Assembly: GCA_026545225.1 (NCBI GenBank)
Contig: CM048846.1
Location: forward strand, 58,780,270 to 58,844,269
Direction: 5' to 3'
Length of the DNA stretch: 64,000 bases
Origin: Cornus controversa
Taxonomy: Eukaryota > Streptophyta > Magnoliopsida > Cornales > Cornaceae
Below, in pieces: positions 22,149 to 34,070 of the stretch. The notes beneath the pieces are model-generated. The model did no database searches and was not told the origin of the DNA. It saw only the letters and a program-made list of their open reading frames with translations. Both the position numbers and the translations under genes were made by a program. Within the stretch, counting starts at the first letter, position 1. Each line of letters opens with the position of its first letter.

Positions 22149-23168
22149 GCTAGAGACTACGGTCGGACAGAATCTTCCTACCAGTCACAATCCTCTAGCC
22201 GGATAGGGTTCTCTTGCCAGTCACAATCTTCTAGCCGGACAGGATCCCCCTGTCGGTCACAATCCTCTAGTCGGACAAGGTCTTCCTACCGGTCACAATC
22301 TTCCAACCGGACAGGATCCCCGTGCCGATCACAATCCTCTAATCGGATAGGATCTCCCTGCCGGTCACAATCCTCCAGCCATACAGGATCCCCCTACCGG
22401 CCACAATCTGCTCGTCGTCCCAGACCCTACCTGTCACAACTTGCAGACAGCAAGAGAAGGAGACATGCAAGCTCCTAGCCCCAGAATCCCAAATGACCAG
22501 GAATGAGTCGCAGCATTGGAATACTAGGTTCAGAACTTGAATCAGAGTCTGGCCTAGGTACTCCAGCAAAATGCGGCAATCTTGCAGTGCCTTCTTCCTG
22601 TGGCACCAGTGCCATCACAGAGCCACCTCAGGCCGGTTGATCTAGAAGGGGATGACACAGGGTAAGACAGTAGAGTTCCAACAGATGACGTGGCCTAGAG
22701 CCAAGTGAGAAGCGATCGAGAAGGGACTAATCCAATTCACCTAGTCCCGCCAGAGAGAGATCGTGCCCAAGGGGAATCCGGGTTTAAGACCTATACTCAA
22801 GAAAACTCAGGGCATCCAGGGGAGGTTGTCTATTATGATATAGAGATGCAGGACCTCAGAGCCAAGATAGAAAGCATGGCTCATGCCATGAAGGGAAATG
22901 CCATGCTATAGTAGATGATCTGGTTCAGTAAACCAACCTCCCTTTCTTTGCAGGGGTAATGAACTGTCATCTGCCCAACAAGTTCAAGATGTCCGCCCTT
23001 AAAAGCTTTGATGCGACCAAGGACTCACTAGATCATCTGGAGACCTACAAGGCTTTGATGCACCTCCAAGGAGTACAGGATGAAAACCTGTGTAGACCCT
23101 TTCCTACTACATTGAAGGGTTCTGCCCGGTCATGGTTTAACAACCTAAAACCGGTATCTATATGTTAA
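22149..23168 (+). pseudogene. Ty3/gypsy gag remnant with N-terminal Arg/Ser/Gln repeats
   Basis: Three open pieces line up: 22149-22478 (seven 12-residue repeats of the RTGSPCRSQSSS type, stop at 22476-22478), 22705-22911 (a short helical segment ending MAHAMKGNAML), and 22959-23168. The last is the Retrotrans_gag core with NKFKMSALKSFDATKDSLDH, LETYKALMHLQGV and TLKGSARSWFNNLKP. Stops and frame changes separate the pieces, and the C-terminal half, including any zinc knuckle, is lost after 23168. Gag would form the virus-like particle in an active element; this one cannot. Confidence 0.8.
22163..22414 (+). repeat. 36-bp tandem repeat, seven copies, in frame
   Basis: Seven 36-bp units with consensus CGGACAGGATCCCCCTGCCG followed by GTCACAATCCTCTAG run from 22163 to 22414 without indels. 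One frame is open through all seven and encodes a 12-residue Arg-, Ser- and Gln-rich repeat. Copies differ by several bases but keep the period exactly. Confidence 0.88.
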
Positions 23169-23170
23169 AT

Positions 23171-23919
23171 TAGCTTGGAAAGTCATGCCATCTATGAGTG
23201 AAGCAGAGGAAGAAAGGCTGGTGAGAGCCAGTAACTATCCAATGAAGGATGTCTAAGTCCTAACCCTTGACAAAGGGCTGAGTTTATTAGGCTACCCTCC
23301 CCACGTTGACGTTGTTCGAAGGGGTATGCCCTTTATTGGTTTTTCTATATTTTTTCTTTTTCCTTTTTAATAAACTATGCTCATGCACTTTACTGGCTTA
23401 AACATACAGGGGCTTCGTAAAGGAGGCTAGAGAAGGTGATTCTCAATAGTAAAGGTGTCGCCTCCTCTTCTTCTCCTTCCGCACAGAAAAGACCAAGAAT
23501 GCTTATGGCTACCAGAGTTGGGGGCCTGTTGTCTCCTCCGTCGATAGAGAACCTTCCTCCTACTGCAGTCATCATTGCTAAGAGCATTTTGGACCCAGGC
23601 TCCTTTAGGGTGGGTGCCGCAGACTTAATTATTCAATGGCGGTAGTGCTCCGAATCCAGGCTCCTTTGGGGTACCCATAACTCAGCTTTTTGGGAGCAGT
23701 GGCTCCATCTTTTTCTTCTGCCACTAGTAGCGCTGGGTCGATTCTAAATGACCTGGCTTTTGCCATTAATAGGAGCAGGTAATTTGTTATTCAGAGTGAC
23801 TTCGAGCAGGTGGATGTGCTCGGGATTCCTGCTTCTACTAGACACCTCCTAGCCAATATGGCCAAGGTTTGATTCTTTTCTTATTCTATTATGTTGAGCT
23901 TATATTTTATGCTTTATAC
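23171..23919. other. Repeat-derived DNA, no gene recognised
   Basis: Short plus-strand open frames (for example 23436-23645 and a GSILNDLAFAINRSR-like stretch near 23728) have the composition of coding DNA but match no family that I know. The neighbouring sequence is retrotransposon debris on both sides, so this is probably more of the same. Confidence 0.45.
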
Positions 23920-25362
23920 TTATGCATAGTTTTGATGGTCCAGAAAGCCTACGAGTATGTTTGCCCAAGTTTTAATGTCAAAAGGATCTTTAACCCATCT
24001 CCTCTGCCTCATATTCAATTCTTTTTGTGTAAAAAGGTACTTTAAGCTCTTATGATCGGAGAAAATCTCAAACTTCTCTTCGTAGAGATAATGCCTCCAT
24101 GTTTTCAAAGCAAAAATTACTGCCGCTAACTCCAAGTCATGAGTCGGGTAATTCTGCTTGTGGATCTTTAACTGTTGGAAACATATGCAACAACCCTCTC
24201 GATCTGCATCAACACACATCCCAAACCATCCTGTGAAGTGTCACAGTAGATGACATAACCCAAACTGCGCTCGGAAATAATCAAAATTAGAGCACTAGTC
24301 AATCTACGCTTCAATTCCATAAAGGAATAATCGCAAGCCTCGTTCCACTCAAACTTAACTCTTTTACGAGTAAGCTTGGTCATCGATGCTGCTAACTTCG
24401 AAAAGTCTTTCATGAAACGTCAGTTATCTTGCCAACCCCAAGAAGTTACATATCTCGAATACATTCTTAGGCCTCTGCTAATCTATTACCGCTTTTATCT
24501 TAGAAGGTTCTACCGATACTCCTCATTCCGACACCACTTGTCTTAGGAATTTCACCTCCGTTAACCAAAATTCACATTTTTCGAATTTGGCATACAAATG
24601 GTGCTCTCTCAATGTCTGTAACATCGTCCTCAACTGGATCTCATGCTCTTCTATAGAAAAAGAATACACAAGAATGTCATCCACGAAGACTACCACAAAC
24701 CTATTCAAGTACACCCTGAATATCCGGTTCATCAAATCCATGAACGTTGTCGGTGCGTTCGTCAATCCAAATGGCATCATTAGAAACTCGTAGTGGCCAT
24801 ATCTAGTCAAAGAAGTTGTCTTCCGAATATCCTCTTCCCTTACCCTCAACTGGTAATACCCCAACCTCAAGTCAACCTTCGAAATACAATTCGAACCCTT
24901 AAGCTGATCAAACAAGTCATCTATCCTTGGCAAATGATACTTGTTCTTGACCGTTGTTTGGTTTAACTTACGGTAGTCTATGCATAACCTTAAAGATCCG
25001 TCCTTCTTTTTAGCAAATAGGACCGGAGCTCCCCAAGGCGATATACTAGGTCTTACAAATCCCTTATCCAACAATTCTTGCAATTGATCTTTCAACTCCA
25101 TCAACTCTGTCGGCGCCATCCGGTACGGTGCCATAGAGATAGGCGCAGTACTAGGATCAAGATCAATGCTAAATACCACATCTCTCATTAGAGGCAACTC
25201 TGTGAAGTCCCCCAAAAACACATCCAAAATCTCACTAACTACCAGTGAAAATCTTCCACTAGTCACAATCTCATCCTCCTCAGCTAATAAGCTAGCTAGA
25301 AAATATCCAACATTGTCCCATACACCATGCTCATAATCAAATAATGCACCAATATGAATCAT
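23920..25362 (-). pseudogene. Ty3/gypsy pol fragment: reverse transcriptase and RNase H
   Basis: The minus strand from 25362 gives an open RT of 279 codons: [20 protein letters not shown], then [29 protein letters not shown], and the catalytic box FVDDILVYS near 24675-24686. From 24522 the connection and RNase H region continue (FSKLAASMTKLTRK, then VIYCDTSQDGLGCVLMQ, YPTHDLELAAVIFALK, FSDHKSLKYLFTQKELNMRQ). Three in-frame stops and at least two frameshifts interrupt this part. Canonical residues have been lost in places, for example DLRLGYYQ for DLRSGYHQ. The sequence style is that of plant chromovirus-like gypsy elements. Integrase is missing at the 23920 end, and protease/gag are missing at the other, where an LTR-like sequence abuts directly. 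Confidence 0.88.
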
Positions 25363-27402
25363 TCTCCCTCATAAACACATTTTATCCAAAGTGAAACCCA
25401 ACAACTATTTTGTCCATAAAATGAAACTAGATACTCTTAACAAGTATTAGATAACCAAGTCCATTGTCTTAACATATTTAACAAGCTCATAGTCCAATCA
25501 TATGCACAAGTTACATTTGTCCAAAATATAACTACAACATTAAAATGAAGTCTCGTGCCACAAGCCGGCAAGGATAGCAACAATATGAACAATATCAAAA
25601 GTATAGCAAAAATGCTACTAAAGTCCCGCTTGGACACTCAAGTCACATCTATCATCAGTGCCTTATCTATAAAAGAGTTTACAATAAAGGGGTGAGCACC
25701 ACGGTGGCTCAGTAGAGATACCCCAACCCACCTAAGTGCTGCCTTGACACGACCTACATGAATGCATGTCACTACATTACATGTATCATTCAACATATAT
25801 CATGTTCATTTCAAGCAACACATATATAAGAATACATTAACACATATCATACTTCACAATTTGAAATGAAAGCATTATCACACACTTGTCTCTCTCTCGG
25901 ACTCATCCCGATACCCTCACATGATTCTTGACCAATCATGTGACAGAGACACTTTCCACACAATTCCAACACCACCACTGAGTCATCACATACTCCAAGG
26001 TGATTAATTGGTTTTGGAATTCATCACCGAGTCATCACATACTCCAAGGTGGTTAGATAGTTTATCACCGAGCCATCGCATACTCCAAGGTGATCGGATC
26101 GTCTATCACCGAGTCCTCACAGACTCCAAGGTGATTAGTTAGCTTATCACCGAGTCATCACATACTCCAAGGTGATTGGTTCATCTATCACCAAGTCCTC
26201 ACATACTCCAAGGTGATTGAATCATTTCAAGATTTTCACCAAGTTGTCACATACTCCAAGATGAATATATATTCTTCAGACATATATTAATCAAGCATCT
26301 AGAATTTATACTTCACAATACATACGCTAGTTATAAAGGAACATAGCATGCATTTCATATTCATCACCCCACACATACAATCATCTATATGTGAAAACTC
26401 TAGCATAAGTTACATATGCTCACAAAATTCATATAAGCACATATTTGTCAAGCATCACAATGCATACATTTTCTATATAAAGAAGGCATGTATTTTAACT
26501 CATAAAACATCACATAACACAAATATTCTCATTTAACATATTTTCACAAAAGTGTACCAAACCCTAACATATAAGTGTATATACCAAATTCTCTCACTCA
26601 TTCACCATTTTTATCATGCATAACACTATATACATTTCCATTGCACATAAGATACTAAAGGGAGTAGAAAACACTCACATCCCAACCCTCTTACCACTCT
26701 AAAATATGCAATACACAACCCTCGTTCTCACCGTTTCTTCTGAAACCCTAGAAATGACAAGTAAATGAGAAGGAGAACCCCTACCTCAAAAATGAAGGCC
26801 TTCCAAGCACTTCTCAAAATCTCAGCAATGTTAACCTTGCCGATTCGCAAAGATGTTCAGTTTAAACCGAAGCCCTAGCTATCCCCTACGTATCTCCCTT
26901 CTTTGACAAATCCTGAATCCAAGACTCAAGCCTTCAAAACCTAGAAAGAAGGTAAAGGGAGAAAGAAGAGAGAGAGAGCAGCTAAGTGAGAATGAGAGAT
27001 ATGAAATATCTCTGTAGGATCTGACCTTTTAAGGTCCCTAGGCCACAAAAAGACCAAAATACCCCCGGGCCACTTAACACACCTTCCCGAACTCCGTTTT
27101 AAATTTTAAAAACTCCGACGGACTTGAAATCACTTCCTTCACTCTCTAAACATTTCATCTAAGTCATACCCAAAAATAAATATTTTTGAAAAATTTTCAA
27201 ATTCCCAGGCCCACTTAAACCTCATCTCGGGCCCCAGTTTAACAAAAAAGTCAAACTTCTCCAAATCTTCTAAAAACTTACCAAAACACTTTTCAAACAT
27301 GTTCCCCATACTCAAAACATTTTAAATACCACCCAAAATGCATTTATGACAATTATAATGCGAAAAATGCAAAACTGACCAAAATTGGTCACAGTCTCTA
27401 CA
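25363..27402 (-). mobile_element. Ty3/gypsy LTR copy A, truncated
   Basis: From about 25460 to 27402 this matches the ~2.7 kb LTR at 27742-30420 in the same orientation. Shared blocks include GGCTCAGTAGAGATACCCCAACCCACC, GCATGTCACTACA, AGGAGAACCCCTACCTCAAA, a CCAAAAATAAATATTTT block and the end AATTGGTCACAGTCTCTACA at 27402. The first ~800 bp of the full LTR is missing, and the gypsy RT (minus) begins almost exactly where the LTR stops. Copy A carries a 47-bp repeat expansion absent from copy B. The contact with RT is either a rearrangement or an internal deletion of one element. Confidence 0.75.
25977..26265. repeat. ~47-bp minisatellite in LTR copy A
   Basis: Seven degenerate copies of a unit containing CACCGAGTCATCACATACTC and CAAGGTGATT, with variable 12-20 bp linkers, lie between 25977 and 26265. 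The repeat core is itself a weak inverted repeat (CACC...GGTG). LTR copy B has only one or two traces of it around 29180-29222. Confidence 0.85.
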
Positions 27403-27741
27403 TTATCCAATTTTAAGCCCAATTAAAATTTAAGCAATCACATAAAACAAGTAAATAAAATAAAGTGCAGTAAAGTAAAGAATGCATCAGATATACGTGA
27501 AAATTTCAAATCAGGAAAAAACAATAAGTGATGCTTTGTAGCCCTAGAGAAGCAAATCCACTATCGTCGAAACAAAGTACAACAGACTATATCCCGACAT
27601 ACACCCACTCCACTCTGACAAGAACTTGATACATAACACATCAGGCTTACAATTGTGACTATCTCATCTAACTGCTGCAGATTCCCAGATTACGTCAAAA
27701 TCCTCTTAGAAGGGTAACTGTAAGAACACAAACACTCAGCA
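27403..27741. other. Spacer between LTR copies A and B
   Basis: 339 bp of unassigned sequence. No coding signal, primer site or inverted repeat recognised. Confidence 0.5.
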
Positions 27742-30420
27742 TGTCACGCCCTGTTTCCTGACCCCCGGGAACCGAAAGTGAACCCATTCATTAAACCCCA
27801 ATGAACCTCCTCAATTATCTCAATTACCGCAGAAGTTATTCAAATGCACGTAATTATCTATGCGTATACTCATAACTATCCATCCCAATGGGCCCCATAT
27901 CGGTCTATGCATCCATGACAATCCATTTCCATTCCTAAATCATGAAAAATCATGAAATTTCAACCTTTTAAGGTTTACAAGACTTTGAGGCACCTCAAAC
28001 TACAGTTTAAGTCACCTCAAACTTTCAAAAGAAACGACGCCTTCTAAAAGGCTTTTTGAGATGCCTCAAACTACACTTTGAGGCCCCTCAAAATTTTCAA
28101 GTGTCTCAAACTTTACTTTGAGGCCTCTCAAACTACACCCGACCTGAATCTTTGCAGAATTTCTCAACCCGAATTCAAAGTCTATTTAACTTAAAATTTG
28201 ACATGAATCATCCTCAACATGTCTAGTTTCCAACCCAACTTGAATCATCTAAAAATGCCAACCAAAACTCAAGTTACACTCAAATCCATAACGTAGGTCA
28301 AATTATGAACTCTTGCACTAAACCATGCATATCTTACTAAACTTAAATCAAAACAAAGCACATGACCTGTCTAATTAAAGCTAAAATAATTCTCCTTATA
28401 TACATATAAATTCCATTCACAGTTTGAATTCAAAATAGACACTTTTGGGCATGTGTCCACCCCCCCCCCTAATGGCCATTCTCATGCCTTCCATTTACAT
28501 TTATATACTTGGAATCATCCATGTAAAGTAAACATTTACAAAAGACCATAGCTCTACAATCTCATTCATCTCCCAAACATACATTTTGTCCAATATATAC
28601 ACCAAATCACAATAGCTTTCAAGTTCATAGTCATTACAAGAATTTCATGCATAAGGTCCGAAATGCTAAAATTTCTATAATGACTACAACAACATAAATC
28701 AACGTGCTACAAGCTGACACGGATAGTCAAATTTGTACAATATCCAAAAGTGTTCAAAATGCTACAAGGAGCTTTACTTGGACACTCATGTCCCATCCTT
28801 CATCGGCGCCTTATCTGTAACAAGTTTAGGAAAAAAATGGGTGACCACCACAGAGGCTCAGTAGAGATACTCCAACCCACCTAAGTGTCGACTCAACACT
28901 GATTTGCATGAATGCATGTCACTACATCACATGTATCATCCAACATATACCATATTCGTTCACACATAATGCATATATATATAAGAGTGCATTAAACACA
29001 ATCCATGCTTTGCAAACAACCATGTAAGCAAAATCATACCCTTGTTACTCTCTCGGATTCAACCTGAAACCCTAACACGATCTTGACCAATCATGTGACC
29101 TGGGACACTTCCCACAACCATTCCACAACTTTGACCTACACAGCCAACGTCGTACTTCCGGGGTAATATTTTGATTTGACCATTGGTGATTAGAACATTT
29201 CAGAACCGTCACCAAGGTGATTAGACCACTTTCCCCCGTTTCCTCATAACGACCCCATACATACATTTCGAACACATAATGATCAAGCATATAGAGTTCA
29301 AGCTTCATGATGCATAAGCTAGTTGTTACAAACACATAGTATGCATCCCATTCCTCATAACCACACATATAATCACCTATACAAGTAAATCCTAGCATAC
29401 TATTCACATATGCTCAAAATTACCAAGTAGCACAATTTAGTCATGCCCCACGTTATGCATACCTTTACCACAAATGATTTGCATGAATTTCTAATCATGA
29501 TATCAACATATAAGACACATATGTTCCATATTTACACATAATTTATATAAGGACATCACATAAGGCACATAATCATTTATACTCTCATTCTTTCACATTT
29601 TCATGCATGTGTTTCTCATATCATATATACTACTATATATACATCAATTGCACATAAGAGGCTCAAAAGAAGGAGAAAGACACCCCATTTCACCCCTCTC
29701 ACCACTCTTAATCATGTAATACTTAACCTTACCTATCACCGTTTCACTCAAAACCCTAGACTCGATAAATAAATGAGAAGGAGAACCCCTACCTCAAATT
29801 TTAAGGTTGTCCAAGAACTTCTCAATATTTCCAGTGAAGTCCACCTTGCCGAACCACGAATATATTTGGTTCAAATGGAAGCCCTAGTCGTCCCCTATGT
29901 ATCTCCCTCTTTCGGTGAGTCTTGAATCCAAGCCGAACGGGTCTGAAATGTAAAGAGAAGGGAGAGCTATGAAGATGGAGGGTTTTAGAGATAGAAATAG
30001 GCGTGAGATATGGCTAAAATATCTCTGCCACTGATAAATATAATAACTTGGTACAAAAAATAACTAAAATGCCCCTAGGCCACTTCACGTACCCTCCCGG
30101 CCTTCGTTTTCGATTTTGAGAACTCTTATGGCCTTAAAATCACTTCCTTAACTCTCTAAAAATTTCATATAAGTCATTCCCAAAAATAAATATTTTCTGA
30201 AATTTTTCGAATCCCCGGGCCCACTCGAACCGTATCCCGAGCCCCCGTTTGAGTAAAAAGTCAAACTTCTCCAAATGTCCCAAAAACTTACCAAAACCGT
30301 TAAAATACTTTCCAAACATGTTTTTCACATTCAAAAAATGTTAAACATCACTCAATATGCGTTGATGGCAATTATGATATGAAAAATACAAACTGGCCAA
30401 AATTGGTTACGGTCTCTACA
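27742..30420 (-). mobile_element. Ty3/gypsy solo LTR copy B (~2.7 kb)
   Basis: On the minus strand it runs from TGTAGAGACCGTAACC (30420) to GGGCGTGACA (27742), a TG...CA LTR. The flanks CAGCA (27737-27741) and CAACA (30421-30425) are a 5-bp duplication with one difference. No internal retrotransposon sequence adjoins it, so it reads as a solo LTR. The same family is found truncated at 25.4-27.4 kb and, in the opposite orientation, inside the Athila protease (ending ...CCGGGGCGTGACA at 63383). It contains a 20-bp CCTCAAACTACACTTTGAGG-type repeat and an 11-C run at about 28460. Confidence 0.78.
27984..28136. repeat. Short palindromic repeat cluster, GGC(N)CCTCAAACT type
   Basis: About seven occurrences of CCTCAAACT or CTCAAACT with intervening TTTGAGGC occur in 150 bp. 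Each half is the complement of the other (GCCTCAAA/TTTGAGGC), so the cluster can form several small hairpins within the LTR. Confidence 0.7.
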
Positions 30421-33400
30421 CAACAAGTATTATGTCCCCTTCGTAGCTTGATCTTCTTATCCTTCCTCACCAATGAAAATTTATAGAAGAAACCAATCCA
30501 ATAACTTAATCATGAAGAAATCTTCAATGTAGTCTTCGAACAGTTGATCAAGCAAATAGAGACACCCTAAATCACTTAGTGAATATGTGTGTACTCTCAA
30601 AAATATAAACTAAGAGTTGAGAGATAAAATATTTGCTAGAAAAATATCTCATTGCTTTCTCTCTCTAGAAATCCTCAGTTTGATATATATTTCAAGCTTT
30701 GTGAAAGCACCCTGACCCTAAGAGAGAAATCATTTGAGGTTTTTATAGAGATCAAAAACAGTAATTTTCCTTGAAAAAAAAAGTGAAAAATTAATAGGAA
30801 AGAAGTCCAGGTGTTTTAGGAAAGTTCTGGGTCAAAATAGGACTCTACAAAACAATTTATGCCAGAGCAAAAGCATGGACCAGTCCAGCCTATTCTTGGA
30901 CCGGTCTAGACTTTTGTCTATCATAAATCAACATCATAAGACCTCTTGGAGTGGTTCAGGTTTGAGCTGGACCGGTCCAACCTTGAATATTTAAGCAATT
31001 TGCTAAAAAGTCCCCCTATTCAAGGTCAGAACCTCCCAGTTTGAAATATATGTGTTCTCACCACTTTACCTGGATTACGTGACTCTCATATGTGATCAAC
31101 GATGTCCTCATGCACTCAGAACCATCTCTAAACTTCAATCGATTGAATCCTTGTTTAGACCATTGATGGTTTCTTCCGAATATTCAAGTTTCATCCTTCT
31201 GAAGAACACTTACATAGTTGGTATAGAACTTCATGCTCACTATGAGACTTTAATTACATGATGAATGATAAGAATATAAACCAAATATTACAACTCAAAC
31301 ATGTTTGGTTTTGACACCAAATATTGCCAATTACAAAAATATACGTCACAGAGTTATCTCATAACTTTATCCTATCCAATTAATTACAATTATCACCACA
31401 ATATAATTGTAATTGCACTCTAGGACTCAAAAATTACAAGAAAGCCTTGTCCTACTAAATAATTGCATATAAACCCCTTCACTACCGAATATCCATAAGT
31501 AACCCCAGAGATAATTATATATTGTCCTACCTAAAGCATACTTATATCTTTTATTCCTTAAGTAACCAATTTAAACCTTATGATCACTGAATTAAATTCT
31601 TTTATAAAATAATTTTTATAAATAAATATTTTTCTAATTAAATAATATAAAAATGATTTAGTAAATATTTTACTAAAATGCCCTAGCCAGGTTCCAATGA
31701 TCAAACTTATTAAATTGCATCAAGGGAATATTTTATTACTCTTATAAAGAGTGTGGATTCCATGTTGAGCATTTGTGTTCCCACAACTCCAACATTAGCT
31801 ACCCAAGATATTGTAGTTTTGACCTTAAAAGGTCTCACACATTGGTAAGTGAAAATAATTACATCGAAACTTGAGTCCACTAAACCTCTGAGGATTTAGA
31901 GCTTAAAGCATCTAGTAGATAATAATTATACCAAAATAATGATAGTAATTTGTATGGTGTTATCTTATGATGATCCAGTTCAATGTACTCCAAGCACACT
32001 AATACACTAACTTAGAGTCAACTACCCCAATAGTCAAGACAAACCATCTTATCTCATAGTGGTCAAGTGTGTTACAGTCTTATAGATAAAAGTGTCCAAC
32101 TTTAACACCAACTGTGAACAATGCCAAGGTGCAAGAAACTGGTGAGCTCAAATCTCCTAAGTGTAAATCTCATTCACACACTTAAGTCACCTATAATGCA
32201 ACTTGCAGACTATAATGCATCTCATATAAACAAATGAAAAGCCCAATGAATGAATATTTAATTTAAAAATAAATCACAATTATTAATAAAATGTCGAATA
32301 AAAAAAAATAATTGGCTTTTAGGGCACAATTGAATTCATGCGTGTTATAAAGAATGTTAAGGGTTATATTGGTTATAAATTTAGATGGTAATCATGTTTG
32401 GTAAGCATGAAGATCAACTTCTCTTGGTTGGGAAATCGGGTTTGATGATTTCATGGTTAGGTTCTAATATGACTAGAACACAGGTATGTTGGCATTGCTA
32501 GGACCCAATAATGTGAACTCGTAGATGCTAGGCAAATTGGTTTATTCTTATAAATGTTTAAGGGCCCTACAAATGAAGGTATTGGGTATATATCTTGTTT
32601 CTTGACAAGAATGGATGAAATTATGAATTGTTGTGAGACAATATAGGAGAATGTGATTACATTGAGTTTATCTTACCTTGTATTCATATGGTGATTTTGA
32701 TCCATTTATGACAAAATATATTGAGGTTATACCTGGTATATTTGTTGTTAAATGTGGTTTTGATAAACTGTGTTTAGAATTTCTCAACTGATCTATAGGC
32801 GCTCATCCCATAACTTAACATTTTATTTTCAAGTGACAAGATATAAGGATAAGATGGTGATTTTTCGTTGTGGCTTCGAGTATAGAAAATTTATCTTCCT
32901 ATTTGTAGATAGGATAAGTGATGATTCTCATTTGTATAATACGTTGTTGAGAATTCGTTCGATAGAAAACTTTTGTATGACTAATTGTAAAACCTTTTAT
33001 AATAATGGTAGACAAATGTGAACCATTGAGGCATAATTTGATTTAACTATAGTCATGTGGAATGCTTCTTCAAATCTTCAGTGATTATGTTTGATGAAAG
33101 TTAAAAAGTAATTTAGTGTGTTGATGTATAGGACTGGTGTTGTAAAAGTACAACTTTTGTATCAATATATGTCAATGAATTGGCATTTATTATGTTAGAG
33201 GTTATGCTAAATTGAATTTATGTTTGAGAATTTTTTGTTATGATCATGAATTCGGGTCTTCAGTTGTGGGTTGTAACAGTAGCATAGTGCACATTGTTAC
33301 CCAATTAGAGGGGAAGTGAATAGGGTTTATGGCAAATGATGAAACTTTTTTGGTTTAACTTGTTTTGACAAAAATTAGCTTGAATAGACTTTTGTCAAAT

Positions 33401-33779
33401 ACTTAGTGAACTTATGTATTCAACCAATAGGAATGAGAATGCTTTATCTATTATACACTTAAATGATCTAGTGGATACAACAAATGTAAGTGTTCGTGTA
33501 AGTGCAACATATTATGCTTATAATGTGTGAAAATGTTGATTACACATTTTATCAAACACATGATATGCAAATTGATTGACAAAAGATAATCAAATAAACA
33601 GTCAATCAATTAACAATTTAATCAATTCCATAATACAACCAATATACTCCAAGCATTCATGTCATCCTTCTCATATGAATTAAAACATATAAACTTATAG
33701 CATTCATATATAAAGTATATGAAATTTAAACAAATGAAATGTTATCAAATAAAGGAGTTTAAGAATAGAGAAATACAAA
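30421..33779. other. Retrotransposon-like noncoding DNA, no gene recognised
   Basis: No reading frame here has a recognisable domain. The 30421-30780 stretch, read on the minus strand, has the look of an LTR or leader (TCTATAAAAACCTC TATA-like box at about 30740). 31790-32220 holds stepwise short phrases such as CTAGTAGATAATAATTATA. I cannot assign a family. 32330-33450 is AT-rich and unassigned. Confidence 0.45.
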
Positions 33780-34070
33780 CCAAGTGATACCATAATTTTT
33801 ACATGATTCAACCCCTCTTGCCTACGTTCATACCTTAAGAGCACCTCTTGAGGTTTCCACTATAGAGCTTCCCTTAAGGGTGGAAAGCAAACCGTACAAT
33901 TGCCAAGTGAACCACTTGGGCTTCTTTGCTCCATGAACACCTCACCGACACTTCATTGCAGCTCATGACTTAGACTTCCTTGCTCAATAAAAATCTCACC
34001 AAGATTTCTTTGTCAAGCTCATGACTTGGGCTTCTTTGCCAAGTGAACCACTTGGTCTTCCTCTCAAATT
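33780..34070 (-). mobile_element. Possible Ty1/copia LTR fragment (R/U5-like), antisense
   Basis: Read on the minus strand, TATAGTGGAAACCTCAAGAG, then TGCTCTTAAGGTATGAACG and TAGGCAAGAGGGGTTGAATC resemble the U5 region of plant copia LTRs, where a GTGAA...CTC...GACGTAGGC...AACCACG string is common. A repeated CTTGGGCTTCTTTGC phrase (33926, 34026) lies beside it. Boundaries and duplication were not found, so this is a weak call. Confidence 0.4.

Larger units (their letters stand above)
21682..23170 (+). mobile_element. Truncated Ty3/gypsy retrotransposon: 5' LTR, primer site and gag remnant
   Basis: The LTR is about 21682-22066, from TGTATCA to ...TGCTTCATCA, with a TATAAATA box near 21863. 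TTGGTGCCATCTGTGGGAAC (22069-22088) directly follows and fits the primer-binding position of a plant gypsy group. A leader with a 36-bp coding repeat and a decayed gag come next; then the element breaks off with no protease or RT on this strand. The LTR family also appears, inverted, at 8388-8762 and, more diverged, at 56775. The minus-strand RT at 24-25 kb belongs to a different element. Confidence 0.78.

Noticed and set aside
23920..25362. RT at 24-25 kb as the pol of the gag-bearing element at 21.7 kb
   Set aside because: The two are on opposite strands and face each other, so they come from different insertions.
25977..26265. CRISPR-like regular repeats
   Set aside because: The units are degenerate, the spacers are similar to each other, and the array lies inside a plant LTR. 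It is a minisatellite. The same applies to the 22.2 kb, 19.9 kb and 40.0 kb arrays.
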